Assembly: GCA_019096065.1 (NCBI GenBank)
Contig: JAGUCH010000004.1
Span: 4,960,001 to 5,024,000, forward strand
Direction of reading: 5' to 3'
Origin: Paracyclopina nana
Taxonomy: Eukaryota > Arthropoda > Copepoda > Cyclopoida > Cyclopettidae
Length of the DNA stretch: 64,000 bases
Part shown: positions 12,485-23,427 of the stretch, piece by piece
Position numbering within the stretch: position 1 is the stretch's first letter
Layout of the letters: the number at the start of each line of letters is the position of its first letter
The notes under the pieces: model-generated
The model's database searches: none
What the model was told of the DNA's origin: nothing
Seen by the model: only the letters and a program-made list of their open reading frames with translations
Program-made: the position numbers and the translations under genes

Positions 12485-13355
12485 GCAGCATTTGCGAACG
12501 TAATTACTGACCTTGGGTGCACTCCCAATTGTTTGCCTTAAAAAAAGATAACATTTTTACATGATCGTTCCATGAAATACTGAAGTAATAATTGAATTTT
12601 TACCTTTTGTTTACTTCACAAATCTCCTTGAAATATTGACCTTCGTTCAGATACATCCAATTGACGACATTTCCTGTAGTATTTTTTGCGGAGGGAGCTT
12701 GTTGCTATTCTTGCGAATAAGCAGATCAGTTATTTGACAAGCATGATATCGCACCCAATTGGAATTCAGGGTGTGGCAAGAAAGCAAACATTAGTTTGTT
12801 CGTGCGTAATAAAGATGTAAATCGCCACTAAAAAAAGCTTTAAAATTACCAGCAATGAGGCCGCCTACCTCATCCATTATTCTTGGAAATGTTATTGGCA
12901 ATATATTATGCCCTTGATTGAGTCTTTTAAGAGATATGAAATATTTTGTGATTGCCATGCAGGCACAGAAAAAAATAGTAAATAGTAAATTTCGAAATAA
13001 TTCCCACAATATAATCAATCAGTTGTGCCTAATTCCATTATTGGCGCCCTCAGCTCGACAAGGAGCTCTATGTAATCCATGCGTCAATTGTCTACGCTTT
13101 TGATAGTACTCTAGAGATGTACAAACATCTTCTTTTTAGAAGTTTTTTGGCTTAAAGTAAGAGTATCTTCTTACTAGGAGCTTTTTTTGGCTTTAACTCT
13201 CAAATTGAGATCATTCGATACGCTATGGTTTCTTGCTTGTTAAATTGTGGCACTTTGATAATTTATTTTTTGTGCTTTCATACTCTGTTCATCGATCGCA
13301 CCCAATGGAATGCACCGTGTCAAAACTGTGAATGATGCAGCTTGTATATGTACTC
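12485..13355. other. intergenic, nothing recognised
   Basis: AT-rich DNA upstream of the saposin-like gene. No gene, RNA or repeat recognised. Confidence 0.45.
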
Positions 13356-13746
13356 TAAAGGTGGATCCCACAACATTAGGCAGCTAAGCTTAAGCAAAAG
13401 CAAAGTAACTTTGATTGCGAATTCCTCTGCAACTTCTCAACTGATTCGAACCAAAATTGGTAGGATTCATCAGAGTTGCCTTATAATTGTTCATGCATAA
13501 TTCAGTCCAAATCCGAGGTCACAATCAAAAGATTGGTTTTAAGCCAAGCAAAGCTGGGTTAAGTAAAAGGAAATTGGGTATCACTTAGCAGCCTCGGATT
13601 TGCACCAAATTTGACAACAATTATGTAGCTCTTATGAATCCCTCCAATTTTGGTTCGAATCAGCTGAGAAGTTGCTGAGAAACATCCAATCAAAGTTACC
13701 TTGCTTTTGCTTAAGCTTAGCTGGCTACGTTGTGGGATCCACCTTA
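13356..13746. repeat. foldback element of about 390 bp
   Basis: Two long arms are reverse complements of each other at roughly 85% by eye. Left arm starts AAGGTGGATCCCACAAC near 13358 and runs through GCTTAAGCAAAAGCAAAG and GATTCGAACCAAAATTGG to about 13520. The right arm mirrors this order back to 13746. The centre is about 50 bp. RNA or single-stranded DNA from it would form one long hairpin. Non-coding; probably a MITE or foldback transposon. No clear target duplication. Confidence 0.75.
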
Positions 13747-14814
13747 AATTACCCCTTTGCGCTGAGGATATTCGCATTCCCTAAGGAGTTTGTGGACGAA
13801 GAGCAGTAATGCTTCTTCGTAGATTTTTTTAGTTTCCATAATTCTCCTTTTATCCAGCACTGAAAATATCTCGGAGACTGCTTACTTTGTCAAATGCGCC
13901 ACTGCATTTTCTCTTTTTTTAAATAACTTTGTTTTGCTTCAGGGACGCAACATAAGTGTTCAGAGGCACAATAAAATGAAAATTTGAATGCAACAACGGA
14001 AAGCCTCCGATTATGCAAACATATGGAATTAGTAGCCCAAAGGGATGCGAGGCTGAAGGGATTTGAGGAGTCTGGAAGCTCATGAAAAATTTACTCTTCT
14101 TCTAGCAGTATCAGAAAAAAAGTTTGCTTTAGCGCAACATTTTCTCTACTCTCGAAACCTTAGATTTACGTCCCTTTTCAGCAAATCTTCTCTATAAAAA
14201 GTATCTGGAATCAAGTTTGGGGACATCAGAGAAAAATCCTATAGTTGAATTTCCCACCTTAAAAGGCTATTTTAGATATTTTTCAAATTGTGGCAGAGTT
14301 TTATGGCTCCAGTAACAAGATGATCGTGTGTGTAATTAGTGTATATGATTCATGCAATATGATATGGGATATTTTGTTAACATTGAGTCCTGACGATAAT
14401 TGAAGCACTTGCTCATTATTTTTACAATCATTTCCTTCTTCTCGCTGATGTTTGAACAACTTTTCAGATCTGCTGCTTAAGCACTGTAGAAAATTACTTC
14501 ACGGCAGTTCCCTAATTAAAGTTGCATGCAAACAACTCTGAGGTGGAAATGACTGTGACAGCATTCCGGATCATCCGAGATGTACATGAAAAATGCATGG
14601 CTTTTTTTCCCCTCTAAAAGCCTATTTTCCAGTCCTCGAATAATTCAGTACCTCATATTAGTCTAGCTTTTTGTTGAGTTTGGGCCCTTTTTTCAATAAC
14701 TGGCTGGCTAAGATTTTTAGCCGCAAAATCGACTAAATGATTCCCGTAGAGAAACGGTGAATCGTTCAGTTGACCAACATGTTGGCTAAAGGCCTTTGTA
14801 TCTTTGCTTCTACC
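13747..14814. other. intergenic, nothing recognised
   Basis: AT-rich sequence before the LNR gene. I see no exon with good splice sites, no RNA gene and no TATA box at the expected distance from 14815. Confidence 0.4.
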
Positions 14815-15145
14815 ATGTTTTGTATCTTTATTGGACTGGTTATTCTGTCGGCTACAACAGGTGTCATCACCATTCGGTTTTCCCATCTCGTTTGCCTAAT
14901 CGTAGTGCTTGACAGGTTCAATAGGCGGTAGAGATGATGGAGGTTGCCTGAATGAGAAAGTTGGTGATGGCTTTTGTGATGATGATACAAACAAGTTTGA
15001 GTGCTCGTACGATGGCGGTGATTGTTGTGGACCCTCAGTCAATAGAATGAGGTGCGAGCTATGTTATTGCTTTAAACCTAATGAAATTACTGCCAGGCCC
15101 AAGACCCTGGCAACCTCACAGTCAACAGCGATCAATCGTGGGTAA
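14815..15145 (+). CDS. small secreted protein with one LNR (Lin-12/Notch) repeat
   Basis: Two exons, 14815-14860 and 14916-15145 (55-bp intron), in phase, 91 residues. Exon 1 is a signal peptide (MFCIFIGLVILSATT). The mature part holds one LNR unit, with cysteines spaced as in Notch repeats and the calcium-binding signature GDGFCDDD...CSYDGGDCC, then a further C-x2-C-x-C and a short tail. The LNR closely resembles the two at the end of the M12B protease at 31.2-33.2 kb (YCDD...FDGGDCC). LNRs bind calcium, and in pappalysins they set substrate choice. A lone secreted LNR could be a degenerate protease paralog or a partner that binds one. An AATAAA signal follows near 15188. Confidence 0.75.
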
Positions 15146-15482
15146 CTTTGCAATCTAATTGGATTTTCCTTTTGTTGTCACGTTATTAAATAAAACATTT
15201 CTTGTCATGCTTTTTCGAAAATTATGAAAATGAGGCATTGATCCGCAAGCACAAAAAATGCTCGTAAATAAGTTAGGCAAACTTGCTGCCTCAAGCTCGG
15301 ACGGTTTCCAACTTTATACAGCCACTTGAGCATTTGTGCGCCTTTTCATATACGACTCACGAATATAAAATGTGCTTTGGTCCTTCCTAATACTAAAGTT
15401 GATTTGCTTATGTGGATGCTTATATGTATTTCATCTGCACTCAATATAATTGCTATGGCATATTACGAAAAAAGCCACACTA
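15146..15482. other. short convergent intergenic gap
   Basis: Lies between the 3' ends of the plus-strand LNR gene and minus-strand NEK8. It holds the AATAAA of the LNR gene near 15188; nothing else recognised. Confidence 0.5.
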
Positions 15483-18115
15483 CTAACGGTCGTTTGTAAT
15501 TGTAGCATCTTTGGTGTAAGCAATGAGGATATGATTTTTTCCTAAGGAAAGGTCAACGATACGATTTGGATAAGGGTCATTAGCATAAGGCACACTATCA
15601 CATTTCACAATCTCTTGTTGCTGAATACTTTTCATTTCCCATACAAAGCATTCTCCACTGCTTGTGTAGCAGACTCCAAAATTATCACTGTTCTTGTTTT
15701 GGCTCGTGAAAACTGATGTCACGCCTGATAAGCCTAGATTTTTCACTATGTCATAGGTGTAGACGAGTACTTCACTGTCGATGGTTAACAAGGCCACAAA
15801 GTCAGGTCCGAAAGCAGCTCGAGCTGCACGTTTTTCTATCACTTTGGTTAGTGTGTGTATCACTTGTTCTCCGGATTTAATCAGACGATTCCCCCTGTTT
15901 TTCCCACATACAAAGAGGTCACCTTTTGTTGTTACAACTCCAGAGCATTTGCTGCTCGCACAAATGGCTTTCACCTCGCAGCTGAATTCAACCTTGTGTG
16001 GATTGGCCACAACCTCGCCGTTTTGAACCTCTACATAATTAGAAGAATGATAAAATGGACTAATAAGGATACTCCTGGAATTTCTTTTTGCATACCAGTA
16101 CTGCCAAGGCAACCATCTTCATTTCTTCCCCAAGTGAAGATTTCGTTTCCGTTTGCCACAGCAACTACATGTTTGTCACTGCACGTAACTCGAGTCACCT
16201 CTTCACCCAAGAGAGCCTCGACAATACGCGGCTTTTTCAGGGATTCCAAGTTGCCATGGCCTAGGCAGCCATCGGTGCCTTTGCCTTCGTAGATTGGATA
16301 CAAATTGGAATTTCTGAAGACGTGCAATTTCGCCTACCTTTGGTCAAGAGGATTCCTCGATCAGTGACCATGCAAATCAAATGAGCATGAGGCGCACTCG
16401 CAACGCGCTTAATTGCAATTCCGACGAAATTCTCCATAGCTTTGATGCTCGGAGGAGTTGCTTTGAAGGAGGGCCAAATGAGGACTTTACCGTCTGTTGT
16501 TGCCACCAAAATATCCTCCGGAGTTGATATGACTTGCAGAATTGAGCCTGAGACTTCGTTAAGCTCCTACAGGACGAAGTATAGAATATATGGATGTTTA
16601 AGCTTGGATTTGGAGAGCACACGTTAAGAAGCCTGCAAAAAGTTTGAAAGGCAAAAAAGAATGGTTTCCTTGAGAAGAAGTCCAAAAGTTTTCTGCATCA
16701 GCAAAGTTTGCTCTCCTCGTACCGAAATTGTCCCGTGAAGGAGTGGAATTTCAATTCTGGCCAAACGGGTTGGGAATCCGGATGCGGCAAACGGAGAGGG
16801 TGACCGACGACGTAGTTTTTGAGAGTGGCTCCTCCGCTCTGAGGAGACGAGATTTTCTGTAGACATTGGCCTCGAAAGAGGCCTCGCGGCTTTTGCAGAA
16901 CAGGGCAAAGCGCCTAGTGTTGTTGGGATCCTATACAAGTGAGGTGCGAGCCAAGGATGTGCCATGACTCCTGCCAAATTATGCCGTTTGTTGGGGTCGA
17001 GCTCGAGCATTGATGACACGAGGCCTTTTTCATTAATCAGAAATTCAGGGGATGATGCAACATCACCTTCATTGTGATGGGGGCTTGCACAATTCTGCAC
17101 TAAATTCATTCATTCTCTTTTTTATATGCTAATTCCCGCAAATTCAAAAGAGAAAGTTCAAAAACTCAAAGTTGTAGCTGGCTCCTTTGAACGAAAAGGT
17201 CTATTGGTAAATTTGATGGCAGAACTTTACATTTCCCCTGAATTTCTGGACAGCCAGCTTCCTCTCAGATGAAGGGAGAAACAGTTCGGTAGAGGTTGAA
17301 AGTTTCCTCTCATGATTTTCAGGACTAGGGCTGGTAACGTTGGCGCTTCGAAAGCTCTCCTCAAGGCGCACATTTCATAGAGTATGCATCCAAGGCTCCA
17401 AATGTCACTTTTCTGATTGTACGGCCTTCCCTCGCACAGCTCTGGTGAAATGTAGCTCGGAGTGCCGACCACTGTGTAGGCCTTGCTTTTCGAGGTCAGG
17501 ATTTTACTGATGCCAAAATCCCCAATCTGCAACGTATGTATATGTACATATATATACATATGTATTTGTTGCAGGTTGTGCTTACACTTTCAAATTTGAA
17601 AAGTTAATTACTGACCTTGACAAAGTCTCTGTTCCTGGAGAGGAAAATGTTTTGCGACTTCAGATCTCTGTGCAAAATATTCCTCGAGTGAATGAGCTGC
17701 ATTGAGAGAACGATTTGAGCAAACAGGAAGGCAATTTCCTCTTTTTCATCCAGATAAGTGGCCTCATTGGCTCTGCTTTCCAGGAGGTCATAAAGTGTGC
17801 CCCCTGCTGCATATTCCATCACGATCATCATGGCTCGGTCATGCAGAAAACTGTCATAGTATTCTATTACATTCGGGTGCTTAAGCATGGACAGCACCTT
17901 CACCTCATTCAAAGTTGCCTAAGAAGTGCAGTTCTTAATAAGCACGATACTATTAACTGTATTATAATATGTCGTACTTGTCGGTCTGCAGCCGTCATTT
18001 GCTCCATGGGAATTTGCTTGATAATCACTTGCTTCGAGTCTTTCTTCGATTTGCATAAGTACACAGTGCCATAGGCCCCTCGGCCAATTAGGCGCTCAAT
18101 TTGAAAGCTCTCCAT
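15483..18115 (-). CDS. NEK8: NIMA-related kinase 8 (kinase + RCC1 repeats)
   Basis: Seven exons: 18115-17978, 17918-17616, 17526-17283, 17066-16723, 16566-16338, 16284-16096 and 16030-15483, all GT-AG and in phase, giving 664 residues (human NEK8 is 692). The kinase domain starts at residue 4 with GRGAYG, lysine in VIIKQIP (K33), HRDLKSQN (H129, D131) and GDFGIS (D150-G152), then the NEK8-typical VVGTPSYISPELCEG. From about residue 340 come RCC1 propeller repeats such as GCLGHGN and EIFTWGRNEDGCLG. NEK8 acts at the inversin compartment of cilia and is mutated in nephronophthisis; that role is inferred from the family. The start codon is firm because the kinase fold begins at once. It lies only 9 bp downstream of the Rab32-like stop codon. 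Confidence 0.95.
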
Positions 18116-18124
18116 GAATTACTC

Positions 18125-19075
18125 CTACACTTGCTTGACTGGCAAAGGATGCACTGAAGGCTCAGTTTCAAGGATATACTCAACCAATTTCTGCATTGCG
18201 TGAGCCATGCTCGTTCCGTCTCGAGAGCTCGTCTCAAACCTTTTTGGGAAGAATTGAGGAAACCATTTCAACTAATTGTATCCCGTTGTTTTTGCATTCA
18301 GCTACGTTTTACTCTTATCGAAATCAAGAGACTTTCCCTTTTTATGAAGCTTCATAGTTGATGCTCTGCAGAGCTTTGTCTTATAGGCTTAGTGAGGCTG
18401 TCAAGGCTCATTATACTCATCCGAGATGCTTACCAAGCAAGTAATCCGTTTTCTTGCACATATGTAGAATACTTCAGCCTTGGAACCTTCACTGATGCCA
18501 GGTCGCACTTGTTGGCCAAGAGAATCACCGGCATAGCCCTGTTGGCCTCCAGTGAGTCTGCGGCCGTGGCAGATGACCGTTTCCTACCTGAGGCCGCGGC
18601 CTCAGCGGCTGCCAGCTCTCTTTTTTCGTCGAATAGCTTTTGCGTGACGTCACTCAGCCAACTTAGAGCTCCTTCGAAGGTCTCCGGCCTTGAAAGGTCA
18701 AAGACGATGGCCACTCCGTGAGCATACTACGTACGATCAAGAGACATGTGAATAAAATGTCATTCCGGAGAAAAGGCATTTTTTTAAAAAATTACTAACT
18801 TTGTAGTGGATCCTCGTGATGCCTCCAAATCTCTCGTGGCCTGGAATATCCCAAAGCTGCAGGTTGACCTTGAGCCCGTTGATGTTCACGCATTTGAGGC
18901 TATGAGTCACGTCAACTGTCACTTTGTACTCTAATTCCGAGTCGGAGTAGCAGTAGTTCTTCACCAAAGCTGTCTTGCCCACTCCCAAGTCCCCGAGGAC
19001 AAGTATCTTTAGAAATATCTCTTGCGGCAAATGATTCAGGTCAGGTAAACTGCCATTGTCTTCATCCGAAGACAT
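18125..19075 (-). CDS. Rab32/38-like small GTPase, divergent
   Basis: Three exons, 19075-18800, 18726-18434 and 18239-18125, in phase, 227 residues. G1 is GDLGVGKT (28-35), G3 is WDIPGHERFG (75-84), G4 is NKCD and G5 is ETSSRD. LQLWDIPGHERFG..TRIHYK and VILLANKCD resemble Rab32/Rab38, which work on lysosome-related organelles. Three oddities: the catalytic glutamine of G3 is histidine (H80); an Ala/Arg/Ser-rich insert of about 25 residues sits before G4; and the protein ends PLPVKQV with no cysteine for prenylation. It may be a non-classical Rab that does not attach to membranes by itself. The TAG stop lies 9 bp before the NEK8 ATG, and a tetraspanin gene lies about 105 bp upstream, all on one strand. 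Confidence 0.85.
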
Positions 19076-19180
19076 TTTCACTATGACTACGTAAATGGCT
19101 TTCTCAGAATTTGGCTTTCAGGTATATATGAAAGCTCTTGGTTACATTACACATGCAATTTATTTCTTGACTAATAATAT

Positions 19181-20148
19181 TCAGTAGAAAGGTGGGCAAG
19201 TCTTTGGTTGGTTGGATTTTCTGATGAGTTGACTGGTGATGACTATGACTCCTATTTGGAAGAACGTAACGACAGCCACAATGGTAGCGATGACTCCAGC
19301 ATTTCTTGACACCGCCACGGCAAGGCCAGATAAGCAGCCTTGCTCGTAAGGCCCAAAGGCTTGATTATCTATCCTACACTTTTGGCCAAGTTGCACTGCT
19401 GCGCAGCACGATTCTGGCAGGAAAGGTGGCTGAAAGTGGCCATCAGAAAAGTTAAACCAGTCCCTCGGCTCTTTGACTCCGCAGCAAGTGAGCTCGGTCT
19501 GGATCAGGTTCCAAGCTGTATAAAGGGGGCAGAACAAAAGGGCCATGTATAGGAGCCAGTAACACAATACCATATGTATATACGCAGGAGGATTACCTTT
19601 TGTGACACCCTCATATCCTGGTTTTTCAAAATGCATTAACGAGTTCTGCATCGTTTCACCAACCACGTTGCCCAATTTATCTTGATGCGCCAGCGTAAAC
19701 AAAGCTGTCACCAAGCACAGCTCGGTCACCACGACGAGGGTCAAAAGGACGCAGAAAACGAGCAAAATGCAATCATTCTCCCTTGCTGCTCCAATGAGGC
19801 CTACATAGTCAATCAATAATATATATCCTGCTTAACTACATGCAACCTTGTATTGAAAAGTTGTAAAATGTTACCAAGGATGGACAGGGCCAATATGATG
19901 ACTCCTATAGTGATGCAGAGCACAGATCCATTGTAAATGCCATAGCTTGCATGCCAAGCTTCGTGAAAGGCCAAATGCTGAATATTCGTCACTATGCCAC
20001 CAACGAGTAGCACTACTCCTAGCACGAGAGTCAAGCTATGTATAGCTATTAGCACAGCCTTTAACGATGTCATTTGGGCTAAAATTGGGACTTTTGCGAC
20101 AACTTCAGCACGATCACTGGCGTCCCTCGTTTGAGTCGTTTCACTCAT
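19181..20148 (-). CDS. tetraspanin
   Basis: Three exons, 20148-19875, 19800-19597 and 19515-19181, in phase, 270 residues. Start chosen at the ATG of MSETTQTRD; the frame is open further upstream but has no other ATG. Four membrane segments: TM1 (about 35-55), TM2 (about 73-92, followed by GLIGAAREND), TM3 (about 100-123) and TM4 near the C-terminus. The large extracellular loop has the tetraspanin hallmark CCG (ELTCCGVKEP), a second CC pair (PESCC) and two further single cysteines, making six. Tetraspanins organise membrane partners. The second intron (81 bp) has no stop and a length divisible by three, so retention would leave the frame open. AATAAA near 19150 lies between this gene and the Rab-like gene. 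Confidence 0.92.
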
Positions 20149-23100
20149 TTTCGTGTGTGTCCAATATTTTTCATGGCATGATGCAACGCAACACTTCACA
20201 ATATTCTTTCAAGGCAGCTGAGTGCGATGGAACTGGAAGTCGTTCACTTTACTGATACAGTACACTTCTACGCGGCAGTACACGCTGCACTGTAGAATTT
20301 TGTGTACCACGCGTTGCAGGTGAACGAAAAAAATCAACCATGCCATATAGATTAGTGGGAAGTAACCGCTGAACAATTCGAGTGGCCACGGCACAATTTT
20401 TCATACTTTATTCTTTTTTGCGTGTTTTTACCGTAAAGATCTCAACTGTGAAAGTGGCGCCCTCTGTTGAGTCATGTTACTTTTATGGAGACAAGAGGAC
20501 GTTAATATTTCTTTATGATATCTACGTCCTTTGTTCAGTGTTTTTGTACTTCAATACAAAGAAAATGAGCTAGCTTGTGCTTGCACTTACGGAAATTAGG
20601 TCCCAAAACACAAGTTTTTTTCTGTTTTAGGCAGCGCAGAAGTAAGGCGCTTTTAGCTTGCTTCTGATGATATGCTAGAGGATTTCTTCAGTCAAGCCAC
20701 TTTGTGGGGATATTGGATTTCGCATGCTACTTTTGCGCTGAGCAAGGATATCTTGATACTCTTTCCCATATACCTACGTTTTGCGCTACCATACAATTTG
20801 AGTTTTACGTTTTTTTGACAACTGGACCCGACGACGAAAACCGACTGCAGTTTAGATGACATTTTATTGCTCGATTTGCAATAAATGGAGTTTCTAAAGG
20901 AGAAGAAACGGCAAAAATGAAACGCAAACAATGAGAAGAGACGACAGGGGAAATACTGGCCTATATTCTGAGGCTTTTCTTCATACTTTTTTGGCAAAGC
21001 TAGTTGCATATGCAGTATATGAAGTTGGTTGCTATTTAGCCTGAGCAACAATTATACCACTCGTTACTTTTCCTCTCATCATCACTTGTTTGCTCAGCGT
21101 TCACTACTCTTGATGATCTTCTCTTGACCCTGGAAATGATATAATTCGTGCAACAACCGTAGCCTTAAGTAAATAATACCACATCATCTATTTGGGGCAG
21201 CAAATCATCATCATATATCATGTTTCCCCTTGCATATCATGTACATATCTAATTTGTAATTTCACGAGGAAAAAAAAGTGCCAAAGCCTCATATGGCAAT
21301 TGTGACTTTGCCATTTTTGCCATTTATTGGCACAAAAAAGCGAAATCAGGGATTTTTTCTCCTTTTTGTAGATTTAGTGCGCGCGGCTTTCACGAGCTCT
21401 CTTTGCCTTCATAGGTATATCTTCTTGTAGTACGCAGAGTCTGGCAGTTCTCAAAGTTCCCTGAGAGCGACTGGAATTCTCTCTCCCTTCTTTCTCTCTT
21501 CATAAAGCTGGCAAAACCAATACATTTTCTACGTTTTTAAGGTTGGTCATTTTATACGTACACTCAGTGCATTTTCGGTACACTCCTCTTTTGGCTTCTA
21601 TGTTGCGTGCGAAATTGGGAGTCATTGGAGGAGAAAAAGTTGGACGTAGGAGAAGGAGCCATCAAAGAAAATGGATTGATTATTAAGCACACTCTTCTAC
21701 CTTTCATAACTTTATAACTCTGTAGGGCACACTGAGTGCCTCAAAAGAAGTTTCTAACAAAAAAATGTTCGATAGTATTTTTCCCTTTGTAATGCCTAGT
21801 TGGAAGAAGAGCTTCACGAATGTTTTAGGACATTTCTAAAAACTTTATTTGCTTTGGAATATAATTTCTAATATTTGTTATTACATGCTAGTACCTTTTG
21901 AGTGCTCTCAGCTTGAAAAGAAAATAAGAGGATATTCTTTCAAGCTGAGGATACGAGACCTTTAAATTGCACCAACATTCCTTTCTTTTCATAGGTTTGC
22001 TGTATGTGTGTGTGTGTGGGTTGAGAGCCCAATTTACAACCAACTGTAGAATGTACGAGAAAAGCTGCTTTCATATTGTGCTAGGCTGACTTCGTATTTA
22101 GGTGTATCTCCCAAGGACACAATTTACATTTTCAATGCCTTAATTAGGTCTGATGATTCAATTCTCTAGTGTAATTACAGAGCACCGACATCATCCAAAT
22201 GCTCAAGACCTTTACTGAATTTTATCCTATAAACACTTTTTTCCCCGGGGAAAAATGCTGATCTTGCTTGCCGATAATATGAGTTGTTGCTGTATTTGCG
22301 AGAGTAATCTCGACGTTTTGTCAATAGGAAGTCTACGAGTGCAATCTTTTCTATTGCTAAAAAATAATTCTTAGCAACGCTTTCCTGCCATTTTCCAAAG
22401 ATCCAACTCTCCTAATTGGTTTTTTGGCTGCATGGTGAACGAAAAAATAATAAGCGAATCGTTAGTCCTCCTCGTTAAAGATGAAAAATGTGTGACAAAA
22501 TCTGAGCGAGAGGGAGCGTTGGCTTTTCCACCACAGAGAAGAAACATGGCACTCTTGTATGGCAATATGGTCATTTTTTCTCATAAACTAGACAATTTTT
22601 GGGAAACGATGAAAGGGATGCTTCTTTCATGGGCAAAAAAGTATTGATTTCCTTTTGGTGGCTAAGTTCTTAAGCATGTTGTAAAATACTATCCTAAGTA
22701 ATGCGTATCTTTCAATAAAGCTTCTAGTAATTAAGCATTATGTACTCATAAGGGCCACGCCATTTCCAGTACAACAAAGTTCTTCAGTAGTAGTGTTTTT
22801 TCTTTGTAAGCTAGCGTTTGCCAGTACTTCGGTATGGCAATAAGTGTCTCCAAAAGTGAATGCCAAAAAAACAATTAGATGTAGAACTAAACAAGCTTGA
22901 ACAGATTGCTAACTGCATCATGAAATTATGGCTAGTAAACTTTGAAATCCCAAAAATTGATTATCACAAGGGGACAAAATGTAACGCAACCTTGACCAGA
23001 TAGCAAACTGCATGAAATTATGGTTTACTACAGAATCCCAAAAATTAATTGCAGTTATCAAAAAAAAAGTGACAAAAAGCTACCTAATGAGGAAGACTTG

Positions 23101-23427
23101 GCTTTTTTGTCTTTAAAAAGCGAAGGAGAATGGAGATGAACCCTTTTCCATTTCCCCCTGGATTGATAGGAGGATATAAAGGAGAAAGCTTGATGTGTAG
23201 TCGCGCGGATGTAGTAGCTTCTTGATTAATGCCAGCCAAAAAAAGTTCCTACTGCAGCAGCAGCAGCAGCAGCCGCGAGGGCAAGCTTTCGCGAAAGTTT
23301 TTGGTTTAATTATATGGCTACCATCTGGTAAAGGCATTTTTGCAGATAATGAAATCATCGATTTTTTCCAGCCATCATCGCATATATCGCAGGTTTCTTC
23401 CACTCTGTATCCGGTGGAGTAGTCATT
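20149..23427. other. gene-poor intergenic sequence, CAG repeat
   Basis: About 3.3 kb with no convincing gene. Near 23252-23270 there is a run of six CAG codons in an open frame that could be spliced (GTAAAG at 23332 to CAG at 23392, a 61-bp intron) onto the SIAH-like gene, but I find no ATG for it. A short CA/TG run lies near 22005-22020. Nothing else recognised. Confidence 0.4.

Noticed and set aside
16285..16337. A 24-bp mini-intron in NEK8
   Set aside because: Using the acceptor at 16285 gives a normal 53-bp intron and the expected RCC1 sequence.
17270..17290. Frameshift or non-canonical GA-AG intron in NEK8 exon 3
   Set aside because: A canonical donor (T|GTTTCTCC, 17283/17282) joined to the acceptor before 17066 restores phase and an alignable sequence.
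20692..21051. 119-residue minus-strand frame as a gene
   Set aside because: Composition and lack of motif look like chance; no splice partners or conserved residues.
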